A stretch of 52,898 bases of DNA from Verrucomicrobiota bacterium (GCA_026397915.1 JAPLTX010000046.1:1-52898), one strand, 5' to 3'. Positions 41,224-50,750 are shown, counted from the stretch's first letter. Program-made: numbers and translations. Notes: generated from the letters alone by a model not told the origin.

Positions 41224-41652
41224 GTGACAAAACATTCCCAAGGCGCGACGACAGGTGGTGTGAAGCGCAAGACCGGCATTCTACTCGTCACCCACGGCTC
41301 GAAGTTGAAGGAGGCCAACTGGTCCGTGTTTCCGATTGTTCGCGAGTTGCGCCGCCGGCTGGACAACGACTGCATCGCACCATGTTTTATGGAACTCGGC
41401 CGGCCTGACATTCCCACTGCCGTGCAGAAGCTGGCCCGGCGCGGCTGCAACCACATCTTCGTTCACGCGTTCTTCCTCGTGCCGGGTAAACATCTGCAAA
41501 ACGACATTCCGAGCATCGTCAAGGAGGCACTCAAGGACCATCCCGGCGTCACGTTCGAGATCGGGCGCCCGATGTTCAGCGATCCCGGCCTGACCGATCT
41601 GGTCGAGCAGCGGCTCTCGCATCTGCTGGCCGGCGACAACGCGATTGGCTAG
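41224..41652 (+). CDS. cbiX: Short CbiX/SirB-type chelatase
   Basis: The 142-residue protein is of the single-domain CbiX type, which inserts cobalt (or iron, in SirB) into sirohydrochlorin. The two chelatase histidines are His24 in ILLVTHGSK and His90 in FLVPGKHLQNDIP. The GTG at 41224 is used; a GGAAC sits 8 bases or so before it. Only one domain is present, so the active enzyme is presumably a homodimer, as for the short archaeal form. cobU starts nine bases after the stop, which points to cobalt and not siroheme as the metal, although this is inference. Confidence 0.88.
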   Translation: MTKHSQGATTGGVKRKTGILLVTHGSKLKEANWSVFPIVRELRRRLDNDCIAPCFMELGRPDIPTAVQKLARRGCNHIFVHAFFLVPGKHLQNDIPSIVKEALKDHPGVTFEIGRPMFSDPGLTDLVEQRLSHLLAGDNAIG

Positions 41653-41661
41653 CATTCTGGC

Positions 41662-42216
41662 ATGGACACGACAACCCCGCAACTCGTGCTGGTCCTTGGC
41701 GGCTGCCGCAGCGGCAAGAGCCGCTTCGCGCTTGAACTCGCCGCCCGGCTTGGCAAGCGCAAGCTGTTCGTTGCCACCGCCGAACCGTTTGACGACGAGA
41801 TGCGCGAGCGCATCGCGAAACATCGCGCCGACCGCGGCCCGGACTGGCAAACAGTCGAAGCGCCGGTTGGCTTGGCTGAAGCGCTGCGGGACCATGCCGC
41901 AGAAGCGGACGTGGTCGTTGTGGACTGCCTGACCGTCTGGTTGGGAAACCTCCTTTGTCCCGAACACCAGCCGCTGCGCTGGCAGCCTGGATCCATCTCC
42001 TCACTGCTTGCCGGACTGGCGAAGCGTTGCGCGCACATCATCGTCGTCTCCAACGAAGTCGGTCTTGGCATCGTGCCCGACAATGCGCTAGCCCGCCGTT
42101 TCCGTGACGAGCAAGGCCGGCTTAATCAGCAGGTCGCCGCCATTGCTGATTCCGTTGTGTTTGTGGCGGCCGGTCTGCCCGTGACGCTCAAGGGGAAGTT
42201 GCCGCAGAGCAAGTAG
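41662..42216 (+). CDS. cobU: Adenosylcobinamide kinase / guanylyltransferase
   Basis: CobU phosphorylates adenosylcobinamide and transfers GMP to it in the late, salvage-competent part of cobalamin synthesis. The 184-residue protein has the P-loop GGCRSGKS (residues 13-20), the second motif VVVDCLTVWLGNLL and the C-terminal signature VVSNEVGLGIVPDNALARRF. The length is normal. With cbiX it forms a two-gene cobalamin unit. It ends in a palindromic element that may stop transcription before the convergent DUF2723 gene. Confidence 0.95.
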   Translation: MDTTTPQLVLVLGGCRSGKSRFALELAARLGKRKLFVATAEPFDDEMRERIAKHRADRGPDWQTVEAPVGLAEALRDHAAEADVVVVDCLTVWLGNLLCPEHQPLRWQPGSISSLLAGLAKRCAHIIVVSNEVGLGIVPDNALARRFRDEQGRLNQQVAAIADSVVFVAAGLPVTLKGKLPQSK

Positions 42217-42278
42217 GACAGACGTCCCGCCTGTGCACGGGTTTCATCCAAGACGGACAAGCAAGATGCCTGTCCTGC
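42213..42278. repeat. Imperfect inverted repeat between cobU and the DUF2723 gene
   Basis: The left arm starts GTAGGACAGACGTCCCGCCTGT at 42213 and overlaps the cobU stop. The reverse complement of the right arm, ending at 42278, is GCAGGACAGGCATCTTGCTTGT. The arms match at 16 of 22 positions and every difference is a transition. It could be a bidirectional terminator or a REP-like mobile repeat. Confidence 0.6.
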
Positions 42279-42284
42279 TTTTCG

Positions 42285-45200
42285 CTATTGGATCAACTGC
42301 TGGAAGCGCGGGAAGAGCCTGATCAACGTCAACCGTTGGTCCTGCCGGGCGTCCTGTTTGAATTGCGGCTTGAGTCGGAAGGCTTTCTCCAGCGCGTCAA
42401 TGGCTTGCTCGGCGTGTTGGAGTTGGACTTCCACGACGGCGAAGTCATACCAGGCTTGTGCGTCGTCGGCGTGGAAACCCAGGTATTTGCCCAGCACGCG
42501 CTCGACGCGGTCGTAGCGGTTCAACTGAACGTAGGTTTGGGCGATCGTCTTGAAGGGCTGGACCGGCAGATCCTTGTTCTCGATAAGCTGGTCAATAATC
42601 GTATCCATGTCGCCGAACTTGCCGCGCGAAGCGAGGATGGACAACAACTGTAAGATCTTGTTGAGGTCGCTCGGATTGGTTTGCAGATACTGACGTGTGT
42701 CAATTTCCTGCTTGGCTACTTGCTTCAGTTGGTTGATCTGTGTGAGAACAACGCCGACCTGGATATTGTGCGGGTCGTATTTCTTGTAGTTGTCCACCAG
42801 CTTGAGCGCGTCGTCATAACGTTCGATGCGTGTGAGGAACTCCGCGAATCGGAACGTGGCCTCGACGTTGAAGGGACAAAGCTCGATGGCCTGCCGGAAG
42901 GCGAACTCAGCTTCGCCGGCCAATTCGGGCTGGCGTTGTTCGGGCGGCGCCATCGTGACGCGCCAGGCGTAGAGGCCGGCGTGCGCGGTGCGAAGCTTGG
43001 AGAAGGCGCGCTGGGCGTCATCGTCACGCCAGAATCGCGGATCGTTCTTCAGATACTTTTCGATGTAGTCGGTCCAGTATTTGCGGTTGTGAACGACTTT
43101 GTCCGGCGTGATTTTGGGCAGCACATCACGATTGATCTTCATGATGACACCGTAAGGCTCCAGATAGTTATACATCCACTGGATGACGAAGCTCTCCTCG
43201 ACATAGAACGCATGTTTGTCACGCTCCTTGTCGAAAATCTGTTTAGAGACAAGGCCGTTGAGCGCAGTTACTGCTTGCACACCCTGGATGTTCACGCGAC
43301 CGCCGACGATCTGCACGCTCTCGCCCGGCAGGGCAGGACGGTGTTGGAGTTCCTCGACGTAGGCCCGGATGGCGGCGGCGCTGTCTTCGTCGGTGGAGAT
43401 GTAGATGTCCTGGCTTGGATAAACGGTGTCGCGGCCGAGAGCCTTCTCAAGCCAGGTAAAACCTTCCTTCTTACGAACCGGGCTGTATTGATAGCGCAGG
43501 TAACGCAGATAGGTGTTCTCGGCCAGTGCGTTCTGGGTAATGATGTAAACGTCGGGATGCACGCGCGGACAGAAGATTGTGTAGGTCGGCACAAAACGAC
43601 CGGGATCGGTGCCGCCGTATAGGATGGCGTTCTTGTCCATCGGCGGATAGCCGCCGCCCGGTTCGAACATGTGGTAGCCGAAATACCAGCCGAACATGTG
43701 GCCGCGCATCTCGTTTTCGCGCCAGTTGCGGAACATGCCAACGACTGGCAAACAAGCCACCAGCACCAACACTTGCATCAATGGCAGTTTGTTGTTGTTG
43801 GCTTGCAATACCACCACCAACAGCCCCAACAGAATCGCCAGTTGCACGCCGACCCAATACCATTCCGATTCGTTCGCGATCGGATTGGTTATGTGATAGT
43901 AGGACTGAGCAAGGAGTTGCAACGCGAAGGCGCCAAACGCGCCGATGAAAAGCAGCCAGCGCAATTTCTCGAAGTGGATACTTGAAAACGCCAGGCCCCA
44001 GATTAACCCGTAGCCGATGCAGGCGCAGAAAAGCGCGTGCGTCAGCATGAAGAACACGCGGTCGTTGAACAACACGGCGCGGTCCAGCGTTGGGTTGGCC
44101 AGCACGATGAACGTAACGCTGGTGAAGAAAATCCCCGCCGCCATGAAAATGATCCAGCTCTTTGCCCGCCACGCGGTGCCGTAAAACCACGCCAGCGCCG
44201 CGGCACCGATGGCGACAAACATGCCGGTGTATTCTCGTAGCAGGCCGTTGAAGAAGACCGACATTTGGTTGAAGAACACCGGCCACGGCCGGTCAATCTT
44301 CACCTTTTCGTATTGGCCGCGGGTGATGTGATGCCAGAAGCCGTCCTTGTGCTGCGTGAAACCCCAGTTCATTGGCGGGTTCGTCGAGGACGCCAGCGGG
44401 GAATAGCCGTAGAATGCAAGACCGCCCAGCACGCATCCCGCGACACTCGCTGCGCGTTTCCAGTTTACTCGGGTCGGCCATGAATACAGACGCGCCAAGA
44501 CCTCGCCTACCATCCAAATTGCGGCGGGCGCCACTGCGGCGCCTGCACCCTGCCAGAAGTAGCTCGAGGACGTGAAAAACGTCCCGTCGTCCAACACCCA
44601 CTCCATGAACCACATTCCCGCCGCCACCACCCAACAGGCGCCGACGGCCAGATCAATCAATACTGCGGGACTCACCAGCGCAATCATGATGAAATACGCA
44701 GGTGCCATGAACAGCAGCGTCTGGTGATTGGTCAGCCCCAGCGCCCAGAAGAAAGCGGTCCAATACAGGTATTTGTCGCGCTGCGGGTCGTGCATCCAGA
44801 TGAACATCGTCACCGTCGTCAGCGCCATGAAAAGACCGTTCAGCGTATAGACCTCGCCGACGACCGCCTGCGACCACGGCACCGGGCTGTAGGCAAAGAT
44901 CAGCGCGCCCACGGTGCCGCAGACTGCGGCGATCCATTTTTCCTGCTGATCCGTAAGGCTCTCGTGGAACAACTTGGCGGAGCGCAGCAGCATGGAACCG
45001 CTCCGTGAGATCAGCAGCGCCAGTAGTCCCGCTGCCAGTCCCGCAAACGTCGCGCTCATGAACGTGACACGCCACGCGATGTTGAAATCGCGGCGGCTGA
45101 TGTTGACGCCGTCCGCCTTCACGTAATCCGGCACCGGCTGCGGACTGAGCGGATTCAAGTGGTCGAACAAAAATCCCAGCACGGTCCAGATCGGATAGCC

Positions 45201-45458
45201 CGGAGGATGTGGTACGCCCAGATGGTGCGCGGCCGTGATCAATTCGCCGGAATCCTCCAGCGTTACGTTCGGCGCCATCGTCCAGATGTAGCCCGCCATC
45301 GCGATGGTGAACGCCGCCGCGGCCGCGAGCCAGTCGCACTTGCGGAACAACTTGAACGACGCCATAGGCACCGGCGGCGGCGCGGGAATCTCCGCGGGCG
45401 CGGCGGCTGCCGGTTTCACAGCCTTCGCGTTGGCGCTTGCTGCACGTTGGTTAGCCAT
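42285..45458 (-). CDS. DUF2723 (TMEM260-like) membrane protein with C-terminal TPR domain
   Basis: The 1057-residue protein has an Ala/Pro-rich cytoplasmic start and then about twelve membrane helices. The family signature, APNVTLEDSGELITAAHHLG followed by VPHPPGYPIW, lies at residues about 65-95; its acidic residues are at the place of the catalytic acids of GT-C glycosyltransferases. DUF2723 includes human TMEM260, a protein O-mannosyltransferase, so a role in protein or glycan mannosylation at the inner membrane is plausible. A periplasmic region (about 640-880) and TPR-like helices (about 880-1057, PFNVEATFRFAEFLTRIERY) follow. A good promoter precedes the gene. Confidence 0.85.
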   Translation of the reverse strand: MANQRAASANAKAVKPAAAAPAEIPAPPPVPMASFKLFRKCDWLAAAAAFTIAMAGYIWTMAPNVTLEDSGELITAAHHLGVPHPPGYPIWTVLGFLFDHLNPLSPQPVPDYVKADGVNISRRDFNIAWRVTFMSATFAGLAAGLLALLISRSGSMLLRSAKLFHESLTDQQEKWIAAVCGTVGALIFAYSPVPWSQAVVGEVYTLNGLFMALTTVTMFIWMHDPQRDKYLYWTAFFWALGLTNHQTLLFMAPAYFIMIALVSPAVLIDLAVGACWVVAAGMWFMEWVLDDGTFFTSSSYFWQGAGAAVAPAAIWMVGEVLARLYSWPTRVNWKRAASVAGCVLGGLAFYGYSPLASSTNPPMNWGFTQHKDGFWHHITRGQYEKVKIDRPWPVFFNQMSVFFNGLLREYTGMFVAIGAAALAWFYGTAWRAKSWIIFMAAGIFFTSVTFIVLANPTLDRAVLFNDRVFFMLTHALFCACIGYGLIWGLAFSSIHFEKLRWLLFIGAFGAFALQLLAQSYYHITNPIANESEWYWVGVQLAILLGLLVVVLQANNNKLPLMQVLVLVACLPVVGMFRNWRENEMRGHMFGWYFGYHMFEPGGGYPPMDKNAILYGGTDPGRFVPTYTIFCPRVHPDVYIITQNALAENTYLRYLRYQYSPVRKKEGFTWLEKALGRDTVYPSQDIYISTDEDSAAAIRAYVEELQHRPALPGESVQIVGGRVNIQGVQAVTALNGLVSKQIFDKERDKHAFYVEESFVIQWMYNYLEPYGVIMKINRDVLPKITPDKVVHNRKYWTDYIEKYLKNDPRFWRDDDAQRAFSKLRTAHAGLYAWRVTMAPPEQRQPELAGEAEFAFRQAIELCPFNVEATFRFAEFLTRIERYDDALKLVDNYKKYDPHNIQVGVVLTQINQLKQVAKQEIDTRQYLQTNPSDLNKILQLLSILASRGKFGDMDTIIDQLIENKDLPVQPFKTIAQTYVQLNRYDRVERVLGKYLGFHADDAQAWYDFAVVEVQLQHAEQAIDALEKAFRLKPQFKQDARQDQRLTLIRLFPRFQQLIQ

Positions 45459-45487
45459 AATACTGATCCTCGGAAAAGCGAGCCGTG

Positions 45488-45516
45488 ACTGTAGGGACTG
45501 CCACGCATCGGGTCAA
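45488..45516 (-). promoter_or_regulatory. Sigma70-type promoter for the DUF2723 gene
   Basis: On the minus strand TTGACC (45516-45511) and TACAGT (45493-45488) are 17 bases apart, close to the consensus. Transcription would begin about 20-25 bases before the ATG at 45458. The gap to ispG is 134 bp, so the DUF2723 gene is probably a separate unit. Confidence 0.6.
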
Positions 45517-45592
45517 TACGGGTTTTTAGTCACGTGACACGCGCCAAACGTTCAAAAAATCTGCTTGTGGGGCGCAGAACCAGGCCGCTGTC

Positions 45593-47353
45593 TCAGATGC
45601 CGTCGGGCGGTTCGGACCACTTGCCGTGTTCTTTGATCAGGTCCACGAGACGATCCACGGCCTCGGCTTCGGGGATGTTGAACTTCACGCAGGTTTTTCC
45701 GACGTAGAGATTCACCTTGCCGGGCGCGCCTCCGACGTAACCAAAATCAGCGTCGGCCATCTCGCCCGGCCCGTTCACGATGCAGCCCATGACGGCAATC
45801 TTCACGCCTTTGAGGTGGTGCGTGAACTTCTTGATCCGTGCTGTCACGGTTTGGAGGTTGAATAACGTGCGCCCACAACTCGGGCAGGCCACATACTCCG
45901 CCTTGAACGACCGGCTGCCTGTTGCCTGCAAGATATTGTAGGCCAGCCGCAGAGCCGCCTCCGGGTTCGCCTCACCGCGCACCAAAATCGCGTCGCCGAT
46001 GCCGTCGCAGATCAACGCGCCGGTCATGATGGCTGCGTTGAGCATTGCATCGAGGGAATCCGCTGCGCCCGTCGGAGCGTTCAACACATCCTTCAGCAGG
46101 ATTGGTGCCTTGCAGCCACGCGCGTCCAGCTTGGCCGCGAGGATGCGGTAGGCCACGATCGGGCTGAACAGCAGGCCGTCTTTCACGGCCACCAGATGGT
46201 TGTCGGAAACCATGCTCAAGTCATCGTTGAGCGGATCCACTTCCACGACGCCGCATCGCTCGTAAACCAATTCCGGTTGCGTGTCGCCAAGCTGGGCTTG
46301 TTTTGGTGCGAGCCAGTCGAATTGCGCGTTGGTCACGCAGGCGCGGATAAGGTTCTCGCCTCCAACTTTTGTCGAGTTGATGGCCAATTCGCGCGTCGGA
46401 CGGCGGACGTAATTGAACGGATCGCGCGTTTCCTTCATGCCAGCGGCGATCTCCGGCGCGGGCGGTTTGCCTAGCCGCTCGTCGAACTTTTTCACCAGCG
46501 CGCGGGCCACCGGAATCTCGTGAGCACTATCTTCCGTGAGAGATACACGAACCGTATCGCCGATGCCATCTTCCAGCAGCGCGCCAATGCCGACGGCGGA
46601 CTTGATGCGCCCGTCCTCACCCTCACCGGCCTCCGTCACACCAAGGTGCAGCGGATAATCCCATCCTTGCTCGTCCAGACGCGCCGCAAGGAGCCGATAC
46701 GTCGCAATCACCACCTTGACGTTCGACGCTTTCATCGAGAAGACCAAGTCGTGGTAGTCGTGCTTGCGGCAGATACGCGCGAACTCCAGCGCACTCTCGA
46801 CCATGCCCGCCGGCGTGTCGCCAAACCGGTTCAGGATGCGGTCGGATAGGGAGCCGTGATTGGTGCCAATGCGCATCGCGCGGCCGAGCCGCTTGCACTC
46901 CAACACCAGCGGTGTGAAAGCCGCCTCCATCCGCGCCAGTTCCACCTCGTATTCCGCGTCGGTGTATTCCTTGACGGCAAACTTCTTCTTATCGGCGTAG
47001 TTGCCGGGATTGACACGGATTTTCTCAACCCAGTTTACCGCCTCCATCGCTGCTTCCGGCTTGAAATGGATGTCGGCGACGACGGGTGTGGAGTAGCCGC
47101 GCGCGCGCAATGCGGCGACGAAGTCCTTGAGCTTCTTAGCGTCGTTCACCGTCGGCGCGGTCAGGCGGATGATTTCGCAGCCGGCCTTGAGAATCGGCAG
47201 CGCCTCGGCAACGCACGCCTCGGTGTTCATCGTGTCCGAGGTCAACATGCTCTGGACGCGGATTGGGTTGTTGCCGCCGATGCCGATGCCGCCCACGCGC
47301 ACCTCGCGGGTCTTGCGCCGACAATAGGCAAACGGACTCTGACAGTATTTCAT
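45593..47353 (-). CDS. ispG: (E)-4-hydroxy-3-methylbut-2-enyl-diphosphate synthase, long form
   Basis: IspG (GcpE) reduces MEcPP to HMBPP, the penultimate step of the MEP isoprenoid pathway, with a 4Fe-4S cluster. The 586-residue protein begins with the barrel (VQSMLTSDTMNTEACVAEAL, DIHFKPEAAMEAVNWVEKIR, TNHGSLSDRIL, VFSMKASNVKVVIATYRLLA). An insertion domain (about residues 270-450) follows, as in the long IspG of plants, Chlamydia and Bacteroidetes. The C-terminal domain carries the cluster ligands CPSCGRT, MGCIVNGPGE. I use the ATG at 47353, which overlaps the rseP stop by four bases; longer frames upstream have no homology. It is the last gene of the cluster. Confidence 0.96.
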   Translation of the reverse strand: MKYCQSPFAYCRRKTREVRVGGIGIGGNNPIRVQSMLTSDTMNTEACVAEALPILKAGCEIIRLTAPTVNDAKKLKDFVAALRARGYSTPVVADIHFKPEAAMEAVNWVEKIRVNPGNYADKKKFAVKEYTDAEYEVELARMEAAFTPLVLECKRLGRAMRIGTNHGSLSDRILNRFGDTPAGMVESALEFARICRKHDYHDLVFSMKASNVKVVIATYRLLAARLDEQGWDYPLHLGVTEAGEGEDGRIKSAVGIGALLEDGIGDTVRVSLTEDSAHEIPVARALVKKFDERLGKPPAPEIAAGMKETRDPFNYVRRPTRELAINSTKVGGENLIRACVTNAQFDWLAPKQAQLGDTQPELVYERCGVVEVDPLNDDLSMVSDNHLVAVKDGLLFSPIVAYRILAAKLDARGCKAPILLKDVLNAPTGAADSLDAMLNAAIMTGALICDGIGDAILVRGEANPEAALRLAYNILQATGSRSFKAEYVACPSCGRTLFNLQTVTARIKKFTHHLKGVKIAVMGCIVNGPGEMADADFGYVGGAPGKVNLYVGKTCVKFNIPEAEAVDRLVDLIKEHGKWSEPPDGI

Positions 47354-48735
47354 TTCTGCTGGGGCTTCGTGGTCTGCTGCACAGCGCTCGTCTCGGTGGT
47401 TCTGTCTGGCATAATGCTCGGTTTGACCATCCGCCAGACATCGTTCAGGTTGATGTAAAGCAGGAATGCAATCAGCACGGTCGCAAATGTCGTCCAAGTC
47501 CCGCGGACGAACTTGCCGTTCAGCGGTTTCCGCCGCAACCACTCCACCAGCGCGAACAGGATGTGGCCGCCGTCAATCACGGGAATCGGCAGCAGGTTCA
47601 GGATCGCCAGGTTCACGTTTACCAGCAAGGTCACGTCGAGGCCGTTCATGAAGCTTTCCTTGATTCCGCGTGTGATGGCTTGCGCGATTCCCGGAATGCC
47701 GCTCATCTTCGAGGGCGTGATGCCTGTCTGTTTTGGATGCATCAGCGCTCCCAGCACGCGCATGGTCTTGTAAACGTGCCTCTCAAGCTGTTCGAGCGGC
47801 ACCCGATAAACCGTCACCTTTGGCGCAAAGGGATCCCAGCCCAGCCTCACGCCAATGCGGCCCCGGCTTTGCGCGCTGTCAAAGAACGGCGTGATCGTCG
47901 TTTCCATGAGTTTGCCGCGGCGGGCAAACTTCAACGCCAACGGCTGACCGGCGCTATGAATAAGGAGGTCGCGCAACTGGCTGACGTTCAACACCGGCAC
48001 ATCGTCCACGCTGAGAATCTTGTCGCCTATCTTCAGGCCGACCTTCTCCGCCGGCGCGCCCGGCTCCAGGAACGCGATGTAGGTGGCGTTGCCCAACTCA
48101 AACTCCGGGATGCGGAAGCCTTCTTCGGGATTGCGCTTCGGCTCGATCAGCAGTCGCACTTTTTCTCCTTCGCGGTCCACGACGAATGGAATCTTCGTGT
48201 GCGTGCTGGTGATGATCATTTCGTAAACGTCTTCCAGGTTGGCAACCTTGTAGCCGTCCACACGCTCGATCTTGTCACCCGCGCGCAACCCGGCGGCGTA
48301 TTCGGAGGAGGAATCCGGCACCTTGGTCACCACAAGCATTTCCGGACGCTCGTCGGAAGGAATGCCGGCCACCCAGATGATCATGGCCAGCACAATGGCA
48401 AACGCGAAGTTCATCGCCGGCCCGGCCAAAGCCACGACGATCTTGGTAAGCGGTGTGACCGGCGGCAATGGCTCGTCCGAGTCGCTCTTGCCTTCGAGCA
48501 GCTCAGCCGGGTTCATCTGCGGCAACATCACGTAACCGCCGAGCGGAATCCAACTGATCCGGTATTCCACACCGTCCACCGTCTTTTTCCAGATGGCCGG
48601 GCCGAAGCCAATGGAGAAACACTTGACCACCATGCCGCGGCGGCGCGCCAGCCAGAAGTGACCCAGTTCGTGGATGAAAATCGAGGCTCCCACGAGCAGG
48701 AGCATTGCGATGAAGGCAAGAACACTTCCTAGCAT
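47350..48735 (-). CDS. rseP: Site-2 protease RseP (M50B intramembrane metalloprotease)
   Basis: The 461-residue inner-membrane protease has the zinc motif HELGH in helix 1 (His22, Glu23, His26) and the second signature LLPIPVIDGGHILF near the C-terminus, which supplies the aspartate ligand. Two PDZ domains lie between (DSSSEYAAGLRAGDKIERVD; EPGAPAEKVGLKIGDKILSV). In E. coli RseP cleaves anti-sigma factor RseA and signal peptides. The dxr-rseP junction overlaps by seven bases and the ispG junction by four, so all three are translated together. Confidence 0.95.
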   Translation of the reverse strand: MLGSVLAFIAMLLLVGASIFIHELGHFWLARRRGMVVKCFSIGFGPAIWKKTVDGVEYRISWIPLGGYVMLPQMNPAELLEGKSDSDEPLPPVTPLTKIVVALAGPAMNFAFAIVLAMIIWVAGIPSDERPEMLVVTKVPDSSSEYAAGLRAGDKIERVDGYKVANLEDVYEMIITSTHTKIPFVVDREGEKVRLLIEPKRNPEEGFRIPEFELGNATYIAFLEPGAPAEKVGLKIGDKILSVDDVPVLNVSQLRDLLIHSAGQPLALKFARRGKLMETTITPFFDSAQSRGRIGVRLGWDPFAPKVTVYRVPLEQLERHVYKTMRVLGALMHPKQTGITPSKMSGIPGIAQAITRGIKESFMNGLDVTLLVNVNLAILNLLPIPVIDGGHILFALVEWLRRKPLNGKFVRGTWTTFATVLIAFLLYINLNDVWRMVKPSIMPDRTTETSAVQQTTKPQQK

Positions 48736-49871
48736 AGCTTGGCAGCCTCCTCCCGCGCCCAGCGGTCCGCTTCCAAAATTGGCGCGAGCGTCTTGGCGTG
48801 CACCACGCGGTGCTTGTTCATGACCTTTTCAACCGTCGCCCAAATCTGGGGGAACCGGATGCGTCCCTGCATGAACGCCGGCACCGCTACTTCGTTGGCT
48901 GCGTTCAACACTGCGGGCATCGTGCCGCCGGCCCGCGCCGCCTCGCGCGCCAGCCGCAGGGCAGGGAACTTCTTCGCGTCGGGCGTCTCAAACGTCAGGG
49001 GTTGCAGCGACGGAAAATTTGTCGGTGGCAGCGAGTTCTGCCGGCGACGCGGATAGGTGAAGGCGTATTGGATCGGGTAGCGCATATCGGGCACACTGAG
49101 TTGCGCGATCACCGAGCCGTCGAGAAACTCCACCATCGAATGAACGATGCTTTGCGGGTGCACCACCACGTCCACCCGGTCCATTTCCAGCCCGAACAGC
49201 CAGCGCGCCTCGATCATCTCCAGGCATTTGTTGAACAAGCTTGCGGAATCAATGGTGATCTTGTTGCCCATGTTCCACGTCGGATGTTTGAGCGCATCCG
49301 CCGCCGTCATGCGCTCCAGTTCCGCCTTCGTCTTCTTGCGGAACGGCCCGCCCGACGCCGTCAGGAGCAACCGCCGCACGTCCTCCATCTCCCGTCCTTC
49401 TAGACATTGAAAAATCGCGCTGTGCTCGCTGTCCACCGGCAACACCTTCACGCCGTATTTCTTCGCCTCGCGCATCACGATCTCGCCGGCCATCACGAGG
49501 ATTTCCTTTGAGGCCACGGCGAGGTCTTTGCCTGCGCGGATGGCGGCGAGCGCCGGTTGCAGGCCGGCCGTGCCGACGATGGCCACAAGCACCATGTCTG
49601 CTTCCGGCATTGTCGCCAGTTCGATGAGGCCCTGCTCGCCGCTGAGACATTTCACACGCGACGGCAGCCGTCGTTTCAGATCGGCGGCGGCAACCTCGTC
49701 ATACATGGCGACAGCCTTCGGCTTCAAGGCGCGGACTTGCGCTTCGACGTCGTCAACGCGCGACCGCGCGGCCAATCCGACCAACCGCACTTCGTTGCGC
49801 AGGTCGGCGACCACTTTCAGTGTGCTCTGGCCGATGGAGCCGGAGCTACCTAGTAAGACTACGTTTTTCAT
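48729..49871 (-). CDS. dxr: 1-deoxy-D-xylulose-5-phosphate reductoisomerase
   Basis: Dxr (IspC) makes 2-C-methyl-D-erythritol 4-phosphate, the committed step of the MEP pathway. The 380-residue protein has the NADPH site VVLLGSSGSIGQSTLKV, the metal-binding LPVDSEHSAIFQCLEG, LTASGGPFR and HPTWNMGNKITIDSASLFNK. The ATG at 49871 shares its base with the cdsA stop (TGATG); the TTG in front is not needed. The size is normal. It sits in the same cluster as ispG, with rseP between. Confidence 0.97.
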   Translation of the reverse strand: MKNVVLLGSSGSIGQSTLKVVADLRNEVRLVGLAARSRVDDVEAQVRALKPKAVAMYDEVAAADLKRRLPSRVKCLSGEQGLIELATMPEADMVLVAIVGTAGLQPALAAIRAGKDLAVASKEILVMAGEIVMREAKKYGVKVLPVDSEHSAIFQCLEGREMEDVRRLLLTASGGPFRKKTKAELERMTAADALKHPTWNMGNKITIDSASLFNKCLEMIEARWLFGLEMDRVDVVVHPQSIVHSMVEFLDGSVIAQLSVPDMRYPIQYAFTYPRRRQNSLPPTNFPSLQPLTFETPDAKKFPALRLAREAARAGGTMPAVLNAANEVAVPAFMQGRIRFPQIWATVEKVMNKHRVVHAKTLAPILEADRWAREEAAKLC

Positions 49872-50749
49872 CAAGTGTGTAAGATGAGACGAAAGAAAGC
49901 GTATAGAGTCGGCGCTGTAAAGAGCAAGCTGTCAATCAAGTCCAGAATGCCGCCGATGCCCGGAAGCCACTGGCCGGAGTCCTTCACCTGTGCCTCGCGT
50001 TTGATCACCGACTCCGCCAGATCGCCCACGATGGCCACCGCGCCGAGCAGCGCGCCAGCGATGGCGGCGGTCAGCGGCGTCATCTTCAGTTGCGTCAGCG
50101 AATCCTGGAACAGGTAGAACGCGCCCCATCCCGCCAGCGCAGCCACGACGACCGCGCCGATGGTGCCTTCCCACGTCTTCTTTGGACTGATGCGCGGAAT
50201 CAGTTTGTGCCGGCCGATCAGCGATCCGACGACGTAAGCGCCGGCGTCGCTGAACTTCGTGACGAGGATCAGGTAGAAGACCGCGTATTTGCCGTGAAAG
50301 AGCATCCGCCCGCCGTCCATCTCGATGCCGGGATGAATGTAATGAATCTTCGTGATGAAGTTGAACAGCCAGCTCACATAGACCAGCCCGAACAGCGTCG
50401 CCGCCATCGTCATGATGGGGGAGGGGTTGTCCTTGTCCGTCATCACCCGCACAAACACGCCGAGCACCGCCAGGCAGAGAATGCTGGACTCAAACACATA
50501 CGACCGTGGCGAGACCACGCCGTGTTTGAAGAAAAACCAACTCCCCGTCAGCAGCGCAAATCCCACCAGCAGGCCCATGACCTTGAACACCCGCAGCTTC
50601 GCTCGCTCCAGGATGCCGTAGCACTCCCACAGCGCGAGCGAGCCGAACAGCGCCAGCAGCAGCCAGCTACAGAACGGCGGCGCGATGAACACCGCGCCCA
50701 GCACCAGCGCCCACATGAAGACCGTGCTTACGAGTCGTTGGAAAAACAT
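49871..50749 (-). CDS. cdsA: Phosphatidate cytidylyltransferase
   Basis: CdsA makes CDP-diacylglycerol from phosphatidate and CTP at the inner membrane. The 292-residue protein has about eight hydrophobic helices and the signature GDLAESVIKREAQVKDSG near the C-terminus, preceded by KFSDAGAYVVGSLIGRHKLI and RISPKKTWEG. I choose the ATG at 50749, one base after the uppS stop (TGACATG); a GTG at 50767 would overlap uppS by 17 bases and add six residues. The stop overlaps the dxr ATG. Confidence 0.95.
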   Translation of the reverse strand: MFFQRLVSTVFMWALVLGAVFIAPPFCSWLLLALFGSLALWECYGILERAKLRVFKVMGLLVGFALLTGSWFFFKHGVVSPRSYVFESSILCLAVLGVFVRVMTDKDNPSPIMTMAATLFGLVYVSWLFNFITKIHYIHPGIEMDGGRMLFHGKYAVFYLILVTKFSDAGAYVVGSLIGRHKLIPRISPKKTWEGTIGAVVVAALAGWGAFYLFQDSLTQLKMTPLTAAIAGALLGAVAIVGDLAESVIKREAQVKDSGQWLPGIGGILDLIDSLLFTAPTLYAFFRLILHT

Positions 50750-50750
50750 G

